A stretch of DNA of 64,000 nucleotides from an uncultured Caldilineales bacterium (GCA_937907455.1 CALESQ010000040.1:1-64000); one strand, 5' to 3'; shown: positions 51,082-61,410, counted from the stretch's first letter. Numbers and translations: made by a program. The notes: generated by a model from the sequence alone, not told the origin.

Positions 51082-51912
51082 ATGCAAGATACTTACTCTG
51101 CAGCGGCAAAAACGCAGGCAGACGTGCTGTTCTTTGATGATTTCTCTTCGTCCGAGCTGGATCCTACCCAGTGGACAGTTCGAGTTACCGGCGAAATCTA
51201 CAACAACGAACAACAAGCCTATGTTGCTTCTGCTGAAACGCTCTACATCGCTCCCGCGGGCGAGCTGACAGGCGCAGACGGCAACGCTCTGGTGCTTCAT
51301 CCTCGTTATCGGCCTGGCTTTCTTACCCCGCAAGGCCATCGTTTTGATTTTATCTCAGCGCGTATTGATACCCGCGACAAGTTTGAATTTTGCTTCGGAA
51401 CGGTCGCGGCACGCATCAAATTGCCTGCCGGCGCAGGTCTCTGGCCCGCTTTTTGGATGTTTGGCAACGGTGCATGGCCTGAAACAGGCGAAATTGACAT
51501 CATGGAATACGTAGGCGAGCCTGACTGGGTAAGCGCTGCAGTACATGGGCCGGGCTATTCTGGTGAGGCGGGACTTGCCAACAAGCTCTTCTTCCTTCCG
51601 CCCGAAGATGTGACAGGCTGGCATATCTATTCAGTAGACTGGCAGCCTGACCATCTTGTATTTAAAGTAGATGACCGAGTGATGTACCGAGTCACCCGCG
51701 CCATGACTGATTTCTTCGGGCCGTGGGCCTTCGATACCCGAAAATTTCTCATTCTGAATTTTGCCCTGGGCGGCGTCTACCCGTTCAAAACCAACGGCGT
51801 GCAAGTGCCTTACTACGGCTTGCCCGAAGCTACGGTACAGCAAATCCGAGACGATGAGGTGATGGTCGCCATTGATTGGGTCAAAGTCTCGCAAGCGCAC
51901 GCCGCAGCTTAA
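51082..51912 (+). CDS. GH16 beta-glucanase without signal peptide
   Basis: The 276-residue protein has a GH16 domain with catalytic EIDIMEYVG, KLPAGAGLWPAFWMFG and the C-terminal WQPDHLVFKVDD. Unlike its neighbours it has no signal or lipobox: it starts MQDTYSAAAKTQADVLFFDDFSS. It may work in the cytoplasm on imported oligosaccharides, or be exported another way. Start ATG 51082; 50 bases after the first GH16 gene. Confidence 0.88.
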   Translation: MQDTYSAAAKTQADVLFFDDFSSSELDPTQWTVRVTGEIYNNEQQAYVASAETLYIAPAGELTGADGNALVLHPRYRPGFLTPQGHRFDFISARIDTRDKFEFCFGTVAARIKLPAGAGLWPAFWMFGNGAWPETGEIDIMEYVGEPDWVSAAVHGPGYSGEAGLANKLFFLPPEDVTGWHIYSVDWQPDHLVFKVDDRVMYRVTRAMTDFFGPWAFDTRKFLILNFALGGVYPFKTNGVQVPYYGLPEATVQQIRDDEVMVAIDWVKVSQAHAAA

Positions 51913-51936
51913 CTTCAACGCTTAAGGAGTCTGACC

Positions 51937-54900
51937 ATGAGTTCAAGAAGAGTGGCTTTTTCTGTCCTGGCCTTGTTGGTGACCTGCACCTTGTTGGCAG
52001 GGTTGAACGTTACCCGCGCGATGGCGGTCAGCCAATTGGCCGCACGGGGTGGCCAAACCCTTCCTGTTGTGGATGATTTTGAAGACGGCCTGCCTGCCGG
52101 CTGGTTTCAGTATGGCGACTATGGCAGCGGCGTAGTGATTACTACCGAAATTGTCTCAGATGATTCTCGCCCAGGCTTGCCTGTGGGTAATCAAGTGCTT
52201 GAAATTGCCTATACCAGTGCTGGCTGGGGTGCGGGCACAGGTCGCAACCTGAACAACCAGGATTGGTCTGCTTACGGTGGCCTCTCTTTCTGGTTCTATG
52301 GGGTTAACAGCGGCAGTGTGTACCGGGTGATCCTTAGCGACAACCTGAACCCCAGCTTACCCGGCGACACTGCCGAGCGTTTCGCCTACGAGTTTAATGA
52401 TAACGCCGAGGGCTGGCGCCTCATCAGTATCCCCTGGACTGACTTCTTCCGTGATCCTATCTATCAACCGCCGGGCGCGCCCAATGACGGTCTGACTTTA
52501 ACTGAAATGCAAGCCTATGCGCTGGCTTTGCCTGCGGGCACGCGTACCCTGCGGCTGGATCAAGTAGCGCTGTTCGGCCAGGGGCAGGTTGAAATCAAGG
52601 TGGCTTACACCAGCAGCAGCTATCGTACTGTCGAAGGCAGCAGCGCAGCTATCACCGTTACGCTCAACACAGTCGCCACCATGCCTGTTACTGTCACCTA
52701 CGCGACTGCCGACGATAGCGCCGTGGCCGGCGTGGATTATATCGCAGCTTCTGGCCAACTGCTTTTTGCCCAGGGCACTACCCAGCAAAGTTTCACCCTG
52801 CATACGCTTGATAACACCACCGACGAGGGAGAACGCACCGTGCTGCTTGACCTCTCAGATCCGGTAAATGCTGTACTCGGGCCGCGCAGCCATGCGACTC
52901 TCACTATTGCCGACAACGACACCGGCGCCACGGGTGGGTGTTGCACGCGCGTAATAGATGATTTTGAAGAGGGGCAACTTTCTGCCGGGCAGGATCCCAA
53001 CGGCTTAGGTGTAGGGTTTGTTACCTGGAACGCTGACGGCGCGGGCGTGAGCATCACCACCACGGTGACGCCCCCAGCCGCTGTGCCGGGAGCAGCGGCT
53101 GGCAACCGCGTGCTGCGCGAAGGGCTGTCTATCGGTGCCGGTCAGTGGGCAGGCTTCACCCACGCATTCAGCAATGCCGCCCTGACTGAGTGGGTCTCAC
53201 AGGACTGGAGCAGCTACGAAGGCCTGAGCTTGTGGCTGTACGGCAACAACAGCGGCGGCACGTTGTTCATTGACGTGCTGGACAACCGTAACCCCGGCTC
53301 CACCCGCGATGATGCCGAGCGCTGGAGCGTGGACATCCCTGACACTTTTAGCGGCTGGCACTACTTTGAAATCCCCTGGAATGACTTTCATCGCAAGGAC
53401 ATCGGTAACGGCGCGCCCAACGATGGCTTTACCCTGACCGAGGTGCATGGCTATGGCATCGGCGGCTATGGCAATGTCCCCATGGGCAACCAGGCTTACT
53501 ACGTGGATCAGGTAGTGATCTTCGGTGACACGGGCACAGCCCAGCCGCCGCTGAAGGTTGAATTTGCCGCAGCCAGCTACACGGTGGATGAAGGCAGCAC
53601 GGCTGTCATCACCGTCACGCTTAACATCACCAGCGCCATGCCGGTTGCCATTACCTACACCACTGCTGAAGGCTATGCGACGCCTGAGCGTGACTACAGG
53701 GTCAGTGCAGGTGTACTGGTAATTGAGCCAGGACAGCTTATGGCCAGCTTCCCGGTGATCACCCTGCCCGATGCCAAGGCTGAGGGCAACGAACGCCTGA
53801 TGCTCAATCTGCATGATCCTGTTAATGCCGAAGCGGGCTTCCAAATGCAGGCCATGCTTACGATTCGCGACAACCAGCAACCTGATCCCGCCTTGCTGGA
53901 TGATTTCGAAGGCTTCCATCGCTTCACCCAAAGCGATAACGCGGCACTTTCCACGGTGGAGATTGCCGAGGATACAGCCATGGCTTTGCCTGGACAGGGC
54001 GCTTACGAGCAGGTATTGAGCGTAGCCTATGGCGCCGCAGGCAGCACTGTTCCCAGCTTCAGCCGCATCTTCCCCGCTGCGCAGGATTGGCGTGGTTATG
54101 GTGGTTTGCAGATGTGGTACTACGGCAGCAACAGCGGGCAAACGGTTACCCTGCACCTGCTGGATAACCAGACCACAACCACCGCCCAGACGCCAGCAGC
54201 AGACTGGCAATTGGTGTGGAGCGACGACTTTAGCGCGGGCGCAGGCAGCGCGCCGAATCCTAATGTGTGGAGCGCCGAAATCGGTGATGGCACACTCAAC
54301 GGCATCCCGGGCTGGGGTAACAGCGAGTTGGAGTATTACACCGAAAACGCCAACGCCGCCACGGATGGCAACGGCAATCTGGTGATTACGCTGGAGCAAG
54401 TTCAGCCCGACAGCCATTTGTTGTGCTGGTATGGCCCCTGCGAATATACCTCGGCCCGTCTCATATCAGCTAATAAGATCGAAGCTGAGTATGGGCGCAT
54501 CGAAGCGCGTATCCGTGTGCCTGATGGCGCGGCCGGTCTGTGGCCTGCCTTCTGGATGCTGGGCGCGAACATCAACCAGGTGGGCTGGCCGCAAAGCGGT
54601 GAGATTGATATTATGGAATATGTCAGCCGTAACCCCTACGAGGTGTTCGGCACTATCCATGGCCCGGGCTACTCCGGTGGCTCTGCCATCGGTCATACGT
54701 ACACTTTCCCGCAACCTGTAGCCGCGGGCTACCACACCTTTGCCATTGAGTGGAGTCCTGACGAACTACATTGGTTTGTGGACGACATCAACTATCACAA
54801 TGTCACCGCGGCAGATGTGGCTCCCCGAGAATGGGTGTTTAACCATCCCTTCTACCTGTTGCTCAACATGGCCATCGGCGGCAACTTCGGTGGCACAGTC

Positions 54901-55734
54901 AGTCCAGATTTGACCTTTCCACAGCAAATGCTGGTGGACTATGTGCGTGTCTATCAGGCCCCTAACAGCTCGGAGCGTTTCCAGGCTACGTTCAGTGATG
55001 ATTTCAGCGGCTGGCGCAAGATCACAGTGCCCTTCTCGGTCTTTACGCGCAGCGGGACGCAGCCGGCTGGCGCTCCAAACGATGGCCTTAGCCTTGATCA
55101 GATCTGGGGTTACGGCATGAGCTTGCCCGCAGGCAGCAGCGGCACCCTCTATCTGGATCAGGTGCGGCTGGCGCAGGTTCCTGCCATCCATCGTTCACGG
55201 CGTTTCAACGTCAACGAGGATACCTTCCTAAACGGCGCGCAGCCCAGTGTGGCTTATGGCAACGCGCAAACACTTTGGCTGGGCTTCTTCGATTTGATGC
55301 GCCCGTTGCTGCGTGCCCCCATCAACGGCATCCCTGTTGATGCCCAGGTGGATGCGGCTTACCTTTATCTCTATGTCACCGAAGGACGCGGGTTTAGCAA
55401 CTGGGCAAATTCGGTGATTGATACCGTGTCGGTGCATTCCGCGGCTACCCCATGGCAGGCTGCCAGCACCACCTGGTCTGCGCCCTGGTCTATGACCGGC
55501 GGTGATTACGGCCCTGCTCTCAGCATCACGCATCTCGGCTTAGGCAAGCTGAATACCTGGCTGCGCCTCGATGTCACCGACGCGGTACAGGCTGTCGTCA
55601 ACGGCCAGGCCAATTACGGCTTCATCCTCGCCTCCAACGAGGATCATGGCGTGCGCTATGCCTTTGCTTCACAGAACTACTGGGATCCCGCCAGAATCGG
55701 CTATGTGCGCGTGTATTATCGCACGCTTGAGTAA
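51937..55734 (+). CDS. Large secreted GH16 enzyme with split carbohydrate-binding module
   Basis: The 1265-residue protein opens with a signal peptide. Residues about 40-215 and 340-530 are carbohydrate-binding-like domains (GGLSFWFYGVNSGSVYRV; EGLSLWLYGNNSG), each followed by a Calx-beta domain (about 220-330 and 535-640). A third binding module begins near 650 (GGLQMWYYGSNSG) but after LHLLDN at about 745 the GH16 domain (756-1008; E889, D891, E894 in EIDIMEY) is inserted; the second half of the module resumes at 1011 (SERFQATFSDDFSGWRK to LYLDQVRL, about 1082). Residues about 1090-1265 resemble a DNRLRE-type disaggregatase-related domain. It binds and cuts long beta-glucan outside the cell. 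Confidence 0.88.
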   Translation: MSSRRVAFSVLALLVTCTLLAGLNVTRAMAVSQLAARGGQTLPVVDDFEDGLPAGWFQYGDYGSGVVITTEIVSDDSRPGLPVGNQVLEIAYTSAGWGAGTGRNLNNQDWSAYGGLSFWFYGVNSGSVYRVILSDNLNPSLPGDTAERFAYEFNDNAEGWRLISIPWTDFFRDPIYQPPGAPNDGLTLTEMQAYALALPAGTRTLRLDQVALFGQGQVEIKVAYTSSSYRTVEGSSAAITVTLNTVATMPVTVTYATADDSAVAGVDYIAASGQLLFAQGTTQQSFTLHTLDNTTDEGERTVLLDLSDPVNAVLGPRSHATLTIADNDTGATGGCCTRVIDDFEEGQLSAGQDPNGLGVGFVTWNADGAGVSITTTVTPPAAVPGAAAGNRVLREGLSIGAGQWAGFTHAFSNAALTEWVSQDWSSYEGLSLWLYGNNSGGTLFIDVLDNRNPGSTRDDAERWSVDIPDTFSGWHYFEIPWNDFHRKDIGNGAPNDGFTLTEVHGYGIGGYGNVPMGNQAYYVDQVVIFGDTGTAQPPLKVEFAAASYTVDEGSTAVITVTLNITSAMPVAITYTTAEGYATPERDYRVSAGVLVIEPGQLMASFPVITLPDAKAEGNERLMLNLHDPVNAEAGFQMQAMLTIRDNQQPDPALLDDFEGFHRFTQSDNAALSTVEIAEDTAMALPGQGAYEQVLSVAYGAAGSTVPSFSRIFPAAQDWRGYGGLQMWYYGSNSGQTVTLHLLDNQTTTTAQTPAADWQLVWSDDFSAGAGSAPNPNVWSAEIGDGTLNGIPGWGNSELEYYTENANAATDGNGNLVITLEQVQPDSHLLCWYGPCEYTSARLISANKIEAEYGRIEARIRVPDGAAGLWPAFWMLGANINQVGWPQSGEIDIMEYVSRNPYEVFGTIHGPGYSGGSAIGHTYTFPQPVAAGYHTFAIEWSPDELHWFVDDINYHNVTAADVAPREWVFNHPFYLLLNMAIGGNFGGTVSPDLTFPQQMLVDYVRVYQAPNSSERFQATFSDDFSGWRKITVPFSVFTRSGTQPAGAPNDGLSLDQIWGYGMSLPAGSSGTLYLDQVRLAQVPAIHRSRRFNVNEDTFLNGAQPSVAYGNAQTLWLGFFDLMRPLLRAPINGIPVDAQVDAAYLYLYVTEGRGFSNWANSVIDTVSVHSAATPWQAASTTWSAPWSMTGGDYGPALSITHLGLGKLNTWLRLDVTDAVQAVVNGQANYGFILASNEDHGVRYAFASQNYWDPARIGYVRVYYRTLE

Positions 55735-55885
55735 ATAGTCACCTGCCTCCCCCTGGCCCTCTCCGCCCTGCCGGCCCTTTTGGGATAGCACCCAATCTGC
55801 GACCGAGCTGCGGAGAGGGCGCGGGCGGGGCAGTTGCTTGCTCTGCCATCGCGCATCCTTGCTTTCCGGAAATCAACTCATCCCT

Positions 55886-57220
55886 ATGCGCCATTTTTGC
55901 AGTGCTCAACATCCCCCCTATCGCCTCACCGAGATGCCGCGCCTGGCGGTGGATAAACCCCCTGCCGCTTCCAGCACCATCTTCGTCAGCTCGGCAGTGC
56001 AGTACCAGCGCATTGAGGGCTTTGGCGGTGCTTTCACCGAGTCAGCCGCACAGGTTTTTGCGCAACTGCCTCAGGCAAGCCAGACCGAGTTGCTGCGTGC
56101 TTACTTTGATCCCGTCGCAGGACATGGCTATACGCTCTGTCGCACGCACATCAACAGTTGCGACTTCTCGCGGGGAAACTATGCCTATGCCGCCCACCCG
56201 CAGGCTGCCCTCAGTGATTTTTCCATTGCTGCCGATCGTCAGGCGCTGATCCCGCTGATCAGGGCTGCGCAGCAGGCCGCCGGTCGGCCGCTCAAGCTGC
56301 TGGCCTCGCCCTGGAGTCCCCCCGCCTGGATGAAAACCAATGGCCAGATGACCGGGGGCGGCAAGCTCAAACCAGAGTGGCGTCACCTTTGGGCTGAATA
56401 CTATTGCCGCTATATTCAGGCTTATGTAGCCGAAGGCATTCCTGTTTGGGGAATTAGCGTGCAAAACGAGCCGGAAGCCGTGCAGGCGTGGGAGTCGTGC
56501 CTGTACACCGCCGAAGAAGAGCGCGATTTTGTGCGCGACTATCTTGGCCCTGCGCTGGTGCATCACAATCTGGATGCCGTGCGTTTGCTGATTTGGGATC
56601 ACAACCGCGATCACATGGTGGAACGTGCCGCCACGGTGTTCAACGACCCGGAGGCTGCCCGCTACGTGTGGGGGACCGCTTTTCACTGGTATGAAGGTGA
56701 CAACTTCTGCAATGTGCAGGCCGTGCATGATTTGTTCCCTGCCAAACAATTGTTGTTCACCGAAGGATGTCAGGAAGGTGGTCCTCACGCGGGCGACTGG
56801 GCGCTGGCGGAACGCTATGCCCATTCGCTGATCAACGACCTTAACCGCTGGACGGTGGGCTGGATAGACTGGAACCTGCTACTGGACACAACCGGCGGCC
56901 CCAACCATACCGGCAATCTGTGCAGTGCCCCGGTGTTGGCTGACACAGTGACTGGTGAGCTGCATTATCAAAGCAGCTACTATGCTCTCGGTCATTTTTC
57001 CCGTTTCGTACAGCCCGGTGCCCGGCGCATTCTCTGCGCTGTCTCCACCGATGCCCTTCAGGCTGCTGCTTTTTGCAATCCTGATGGCAGCATCGCTGTA
57101 GTGGTGCTCAATCGTTCTGATCAGGCCGGTACGCTGGCACTGGTCGTGGATAATACGCCTGCGCTGGCAGAGTGCCTGCCCCATTCGCTGGCAACCTTCC
57201 TTTGGGAAAAGCAACGATGA
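55886..57220 (+). CDS. GH30-family glycosidase
   Basis: The 444-residue enzyme has the GH30 signatures: RIEGFGGAFTESAA, LASPWSPPAWMKTNGQM, GISVQNEPEA with acid/base Glu195, and LFTEGCQE with nucleophile Glu293, followed by the C-terminal beta-sandwich strands (RRILCAVSTD, GSIAVVVLNRSD). No signal peptide, so probably cytoplasmic. GH30 members include beta-glucosidases and endo-beta-1,6-glucanases; with three GH16 genes beside it, removal of beta-1,6 side branches or terminal glucose of a laminarin-like glucan is likely. Start ATG 55886 is preferred; its stop overlaps the next ATG. Confidence 0.9.
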   Translation: MRHFCSAQHPPYRLTEMPRLAVDKPPAASSTIFVSSAVQYQRIEGFGGAFTESAAQVFAQLPQASQTELLRAYFDPVAGHGYTLCRTHINSCDFSRGNYAYAAHPQAALSDFSIAADRQALIPLIRAAQQAAGRPLKLLASPWSPPAWMKTNGQMTGGGKLKPEWRHLWAEYYCRYIQAYVAEGIPVWGISVQNEPEAVQAWESCLYTAEEERDFVRDYLGPALVHHNLDAVRLLIWDHNRDHMVERAATVFNDPEAARYVWGTAFHWYEGDNFCNVQAVHDLFPAKQLLFTEGCQEGGPHAGDWALAERYAHSLINDLNRWTVGWIDWNLLLDTTGGPNHTGNLCSAPVLADTVTGELHYQSSYYALGHFSRFVQPGARRILCAVSTDALQAAAFCNPDGSIAVVVLNRSDQAGTLALVVDNTPALAECLPHSLATFLWEKQR

Positions 57221-60200
57221 TCCGCAAATCTACCCCCTGGATCGGCAACACGCCGCTGCATACCGTTCAGCAGCCTGTCACGGGCAACTATGTGAGTCTT
57301 GACAACGAAACTTACTATCGCATCGCCCACGTAGACCAAATGCCGCCCTTTTTCATGAGCCTGGTGAGCAGTACCGATCACTGGCTGTTCATCACCAGCA
57401 CCGGCGGCCTTGCTGCAGGACGCATCAACGCGGACAACGCCCTCTTCCCCTACGAAACCGAGGACAAGATTGCCGCGCGTCGTGAGGACACAGGCGACAA
57501 AACCCTGCTGTGGATCACCCTGGCGGGACGCACGCATTTGTGGGAGCCGTTTTCAGCCCGTTATGCTGGTCTCTATCGTTGTGAACGTCATCTTTATAAA
57601 AACATCTACGGCAACAAACTTGTTTTCGAGGAAATTAATCACGATTTGCAACTGGCATTTCAGGTGAGTTGGCGCACCAGTAACCGCTTTGGCTTTGTGC
57701 GCACCTGTCAGTTGCATAACCTGGGCGGGCATACCTGTGAAGTTGAGCTGCTGGATGGCTTGCAGAATATTCTGCCCTTTGGCGCTACTCAGACCCTGCA
57801 GACCACCATGAGTAACCTGCTCAATGCCTACAAGCGCAGCGAGCAGGAGTCTGGCGGCGGGCTGGGCATCTTCACGCTCAGCGCTACCCTCAGCGACCGC
57901 CCCGAGCCGAGCGAATCGCTGCGGGCTACCGTGGTATGGCAATCTGGCCTGAAGCCGCTGGCGCATGTGTTGTCTGCCCGCCAGATTGATGCCTTTCGTC
58001 ACGGCATAGCCCCCACCCCTGAACAGGATGTATGCGGTCAGCCTGGCGCTTATCTTGTTCATGCTGCTTTTCTCCTCCAGCCTGACCAAAGGCGTAGCTG
58101 GTACCTGGTGGCTGATGTCAGGCAGGATCGCGCCGCAGTAGCGCGCCTGGCACATTTGTTGCGGCAAGCACCCGACGTGCCTGTTCAGCTTGAGGCTGAT
58201 ATAGCCCGCGGCACTGCCCACCTGGTTTCTCTGGTGGCTGCCGCCGATGGCTTGCAGGTGACAGAGCAGCAGACTGTTACCGCTCATCACTTCGCCAATG
58301 TTCTGTTCAACATCATGCGCGGGGGTGTTTTTGTCCATAACCATCAGATCGGGCGCGATGATCTGGCTGATTTCTTGCGGGCGCGCAATCGCACGGTGTG
58401 GCAGCAAAATGCCGCCTGGCTGGCTGCTCTCCCGTCTCAACTGCCCGTAGATGAGCTGTATCAGCAGGCGCGGGCTGCTGGCGAAGCAGATTTACTGCGC
58501 CTTTGTTACGAATATCTGCCGCTTGCTTTCAGTCGCCGTCATGGTGACCCTAGCCGTCCCTGGAACCGCTTTGCGATTCATGTCAGCAAACCCGATGGCT
58601 CGCCTCGCTTCGACTATCAAGGTAACTGGCGCGACATTTTCCAAAATTGGGAACCGCTGGTACTCAGTTTTCCAGCCTTTGCCCAAAGCACGGCCGTGAA
58701 ATTTCTCAATGCTATGACGGTAGACGGCTATAATCCCTATCGCATTACCCGCCAGGGAGTAGAATGGGAAACCCCTGAGCCTGACAATCCCTGGTCCAAC
58801 ATCGGCTACTGGAGCGACCACCAGGTGATCTACCTGCAAAAGCTGCTGGAAATCAACGAGCAGCTTGATCCGGCTGCATTAGCCGCGCTACATAACGACG
58901 CTGTTTTCTCCTATGCGGATGTACCCTATCGTTTGCGTCCCTATGCTGATATGCTGGCAGACTGGCATAACACCATTGAATTTGATCGGCAAAAGGATGA
59001 AGTGATCGCAGCAGCAGTCGCCGCCGTGGGTGAGGATGCGCGCTTGCTGCGCAAGGCTGGCGGCGCAGTGGTGCATGTCACCCTGGCCGAAAAACTGCTG
59101 GTGTTGCTGCTGGTCAAGCTGGGTAATCTGGTGCCCGAAGGCGGCATTTGGATGAACACCCAGCGGCCAGAGTGGAACGATGCCAACAACGCCCTGGTGG
59201 GTAAAGGGTTGTCGGTGGTAACCGTTGCCTATCTCCGGCGTTTTATAGCGTTTTGGCTGCGGCGCACCGCTTCTGCTGCCGCGCCCGACTGGGTGGTAAA
59301 CAGCGCATTGGCTACGTTTTTTGGTCAGGTGCAGCAAACCCTGCACGCGCACCGATCGTATTTAGCCACAGGATTCGACGACGCGACGCGCCGTAGCTTG
59401 ATGAACCAACTTGGCATGGCCGCAGAAGCTTACCGTAGCCGCGTGTATGACGCCGGTGTGCCGGCTGATCAGACTGTGCTGTCCAACGCGCAAGTACATA
59501 GCTTTTTGACGCTGGCGCAAAGCTATCTGGAACAAACCCTGCGCGTTAACCGTCGGCCTGATGGCTTGTATCACAGCTACAATACTTTGCGCCTTAGCCA
59601 GCACAGCGCTGCGCTAGAGCATTTGCAGTTGATGCTGGAAGGACAGGTGGCGTTGCTGTCATCCGGTTGGCTAAAGCCGCACGAGGCGCTGGCACTGGTG
59701 CAAAGTTTGCGTGGCAGCGCCCTGTATCGGGCGGACCAGCACACCTATATGCTGTATCCCAACCGGCGGCTGACTGGCTTTTTCAAAAAGAATCATGTGC
59801 CTGCTGCGGTTGTGGCCGGATCGCCGTTGGTGGCTGCCCTTATCGCCGCGGGCGATCTCCGTTTGCTGGTGCAGGACATTGAAGGCGATTTTCACTTCAA
59901 CGGTGATTTTCGTAATGCGGGCGACGCCGCGCGTACCCTGGATACACTGGCGCAGGAACCGGCCTACGCCGAGCTTGTTGCTGTCGAGCGTAGCTTTATT
60001 CTCGCCCTGTTCGAGACTACCTTTGACCATCGCTCCTTCACGGGGCGATCGGGTACGTTTTTTGCCTACGAAGGGCTGGGTAGCGTTTACTGGCATATGG
60101 TATCCAAGCTGCTGTTTGCTGTGCAAGAGTGCTATCAGCAGGCAGTCCAGCTAGAGGCAGATGCGGGGCTGATAGCCGAGTTGGCCGCAGCTTACTACGA

Positions 60201-60678
60201 CATCCGGCAGGGGCTGGGTTTCAACAAGTCGCCCGCCGAATATGGGGCATTCCCTACCGATCCTTATTCGCACACACCCTGGGACAGCGGCGCACGTCAG
60301 CCCGGCATGACCGGCCAGGTGAAAGAAGAGATTTTAACGCGTCTGGGCGAGCTGGGCGTTTCGCTGCATGGGGGCTTGCTGTGCTTTGCACCCTCGTTGC
60401 TGCATCAAGCTGAGTTCCTTTCCGCTCCTGGCTATTTTGTCTTTGTAGATGTGCAGGAACAGCCGCAAACACTGGCTTTGCCTGCCGGTTCGCTGGCCTT
60501 CACCATCTGTCAAACACCAGTGGTGTATAGGTTGGGTAATCAGCCGGCGCTGGAGATACACTTCGCCAACGGCCAGGTAAAGAATGCGCCAGGGTCCTAC
60601 GTGGATGCTGCCACATCTCGCAGTATTCTCAGCCGTGATGGCGCAGTGACGAAGGTGTGCGTAACTATAGCCCTATAG
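57217..60678 (+). CDS. Large GH94/GH149-like (alpha/alpha)6 protein, possible glucan phosphorylase
   Basis: The 1153-residue protein overlaps the GH30 gene (ATG within its stop), so it belongs to the operon. I cannot assign a family with certainty. The N-terminal 250 residues are beta-rich (LFPYETEDKIAARRED, YRCERHLYKNIYGNKLVFEE), the centre has the WND motif RPEWNDANNALVGKGLSVVTVAYLRRF like the acid region of GH94-type phosphorylases, and the C-terminus has FNKSPAEYGAFPTDPYSHTPWDSGARQPGMTGQVKEEIL. Length fits GH149/GH161-type beta-1,3-glucan phosphorylases (about 1100 residues). No signal peptide. Position after GH16 and GH30 suggests degradation of imported beta-glucan oligosaccharide; this is context only. 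Confidence 0.6.
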   Translation: MIRKSTPWIGNTPLHTVQQPVTGNYVSLDNETYYRIAHVDQMPPFFMSLVSSTDHWLFITSTGGLAAGRINADNALFPYETEDKIAARREDTGDKTLLWITLAGRTHLWEPFSARYAGLYRCERHLYKNIYGNKLVFEEINHDLQLAFQVSWRTSNRFGFVRTCQLHNLGGHTCEVELLDGLQNILPFGATQTLQTTMSNLLNAYKRSEQESGGGLGIFTLSATLSDRPEPSESLRATVVWQSGLKPLAHVLSARQIDAFRHGIAPTPEQDVCGQPGAYLVHAAFLLQPDQRRSWYLVADVRQDRAAVARLAHLLRQAPDVPVQLEADIARGTAHLVSLVAAADGLQVTEQQTVTAHHFANVLFNIMRGGVFVHNHQIGRDDLADFLRARNRTVWQQNAAWLAALPSQLPVDELYQQARAAGEADLLRLCYEYLPLAFSRRHGDPSRPWNRFAIHVSKPDGSPRFDYQGNWRDIFQNWEPLVLSFPAFAQSTAVKFLNAMTVDGYNPYRITRQGVEWETPEPDNPWSNIGYWSDHQVIYLQKLLEINEQLDPAALAALHNDAVFSYADVPYRLRPYADMLADWHNTIEFDRQKDEVIAAAVAAVGEDARLLRKAGGAVVHVTLAEKLLVLLLVKLGNLVPEGGIWMNTQRPEWNDANNALVGKGLSVVTVAYLRRFIAFWLRRTASAAAPDWVVNSALATFFGQVQQTLHAHRSYLATGFDDATRRSLMNQLGMAAEAYRSRVYDAGVPADQTVLSNAQVHSFLTLAQSYLEQTLRVNRRPDGLYHSYNTLRLSQHSAALEHLQLMLEGQVALLSSGWLKPHEALALVQSLRGSALYRADQHTYMLYPNRRLTGFFKKNHVPAAVVAGSPLVAALIAAGDLRLLVQDIEGDFHFNGDFRNAGDAARTLDTLAQEPAYAELVAVERSFILALFETTFDHRSFTGRSGTFFAYEGLGSVYWHMVSKLLFAVQECYQQAVQLEADAGLIAELAAAYYDIRQGLGFNKSPAEYGAFPTDPYSHTPWDSGARQPGMTGQVKEEILTRLGELGVSLHGGLLCFAPSLLHQAEFLSAPGYFVFVDVQEQPQTLALPAGSLAFTICQTPVVYRLGNQPALEIHFANGQVKNAPGSYVDAATSRSILSRDGAVTKVCVTIAL

Positions 60679-60744
60679 CATTGTGTTGACGCATGCCAGT
60701 TGCGGGGAGATCGTTTTTGCGCTACAATCGGACCGTATCCGATC

Positions 60745-61410
60745 ATGGAAATAGAAGCCAAATTCATTGTGCCCGACGAAGCAACCTTTGCCCGTTTGGC
60801 GCGGCTGAAAACACTGCATGGCTATCGGCTTGCTGCGGCGCAGATCAAACACCTGCACGATGTGTATTTGGACACCGTAGCCTATGACGTGTTGCGCGGC
60901 GGCTATGCTTGTCGGCTGCGTCGCAAAAATGGCACCGCGCCGCTGTTGGCATTGAAGTCACTCAGCCCGGCGTCTGGCGTTGTGCATGTGCGCGAGGAGC
61001 TGGAAAACGCCTTGCATGCCACTTGCGGCTTGGACTACACCGCGTGGCCGTCCAGCCCGGCAGTTGTCCTGCTGCACGCGCTGGCCCGCGGTGAGCCACT
61101 TGCCCCGCTGTTTGAGCTGTATCAGCAGCGCCGCGTGCAGGTGTTGTTGCATCCCGCCGGTCATCCGCTGATTGAACTGAGCCTGGACCGCGTGCGCTAT
61201 GCCGGCGCTTCCGGGGAGGAGCTTGGGCTGGAGGCGGAACTGCTGGCCCCCGATGCGCGCCCACTGCTGGATCAATTGGCTGGCGAGTTGCAAACAACCT
61301 GGGGGCTTGTACCGCAAATACGGACAAAGTTCGAACAGGGTTTGAGCCTTGCTTGCCCGCAGTTGCATGTGCCTATGGAGGTGACCCATGAGCAAACAGG
61401 CCCCGTCTAA
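60745..61410 (+). CDS. CYTH-domain protein
   Basis: The 221-residue protein begins with MEIEAKF, the ExExK motif of CYTH (triphosphate-tunnel) domains. Further basic/acidic pairs occur in RLRRKNGTAPLLALK and ELSLDRVRY. CYTH domains bind triphosphates or polyphosphate with a metal ion. Start ATG 60745; it overlaps the CHAD gene by 23 bases, so the two are co-translated as a split CYTH-CHAD pair. Confidence 0.88.
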   Translation: MEIEAKFIVPDEATFARLARLKTLHGYRLAAAQIKHLHDVYLDTVAYDVLRGGYACRLRRKNGTAPLLALKSLSPASGVVHVREELENALHATCGLDYTAWPSSPAVVLLHALARGEPLAPLFELYQQRRVQVLLHPAGHPLIELSLDRVRYAGASGEELGLEAELLAPDARPLLDQLAGELQTTWGLVPQIRTKFEQGLSLACPQLHVPMEVTHEQTGPV

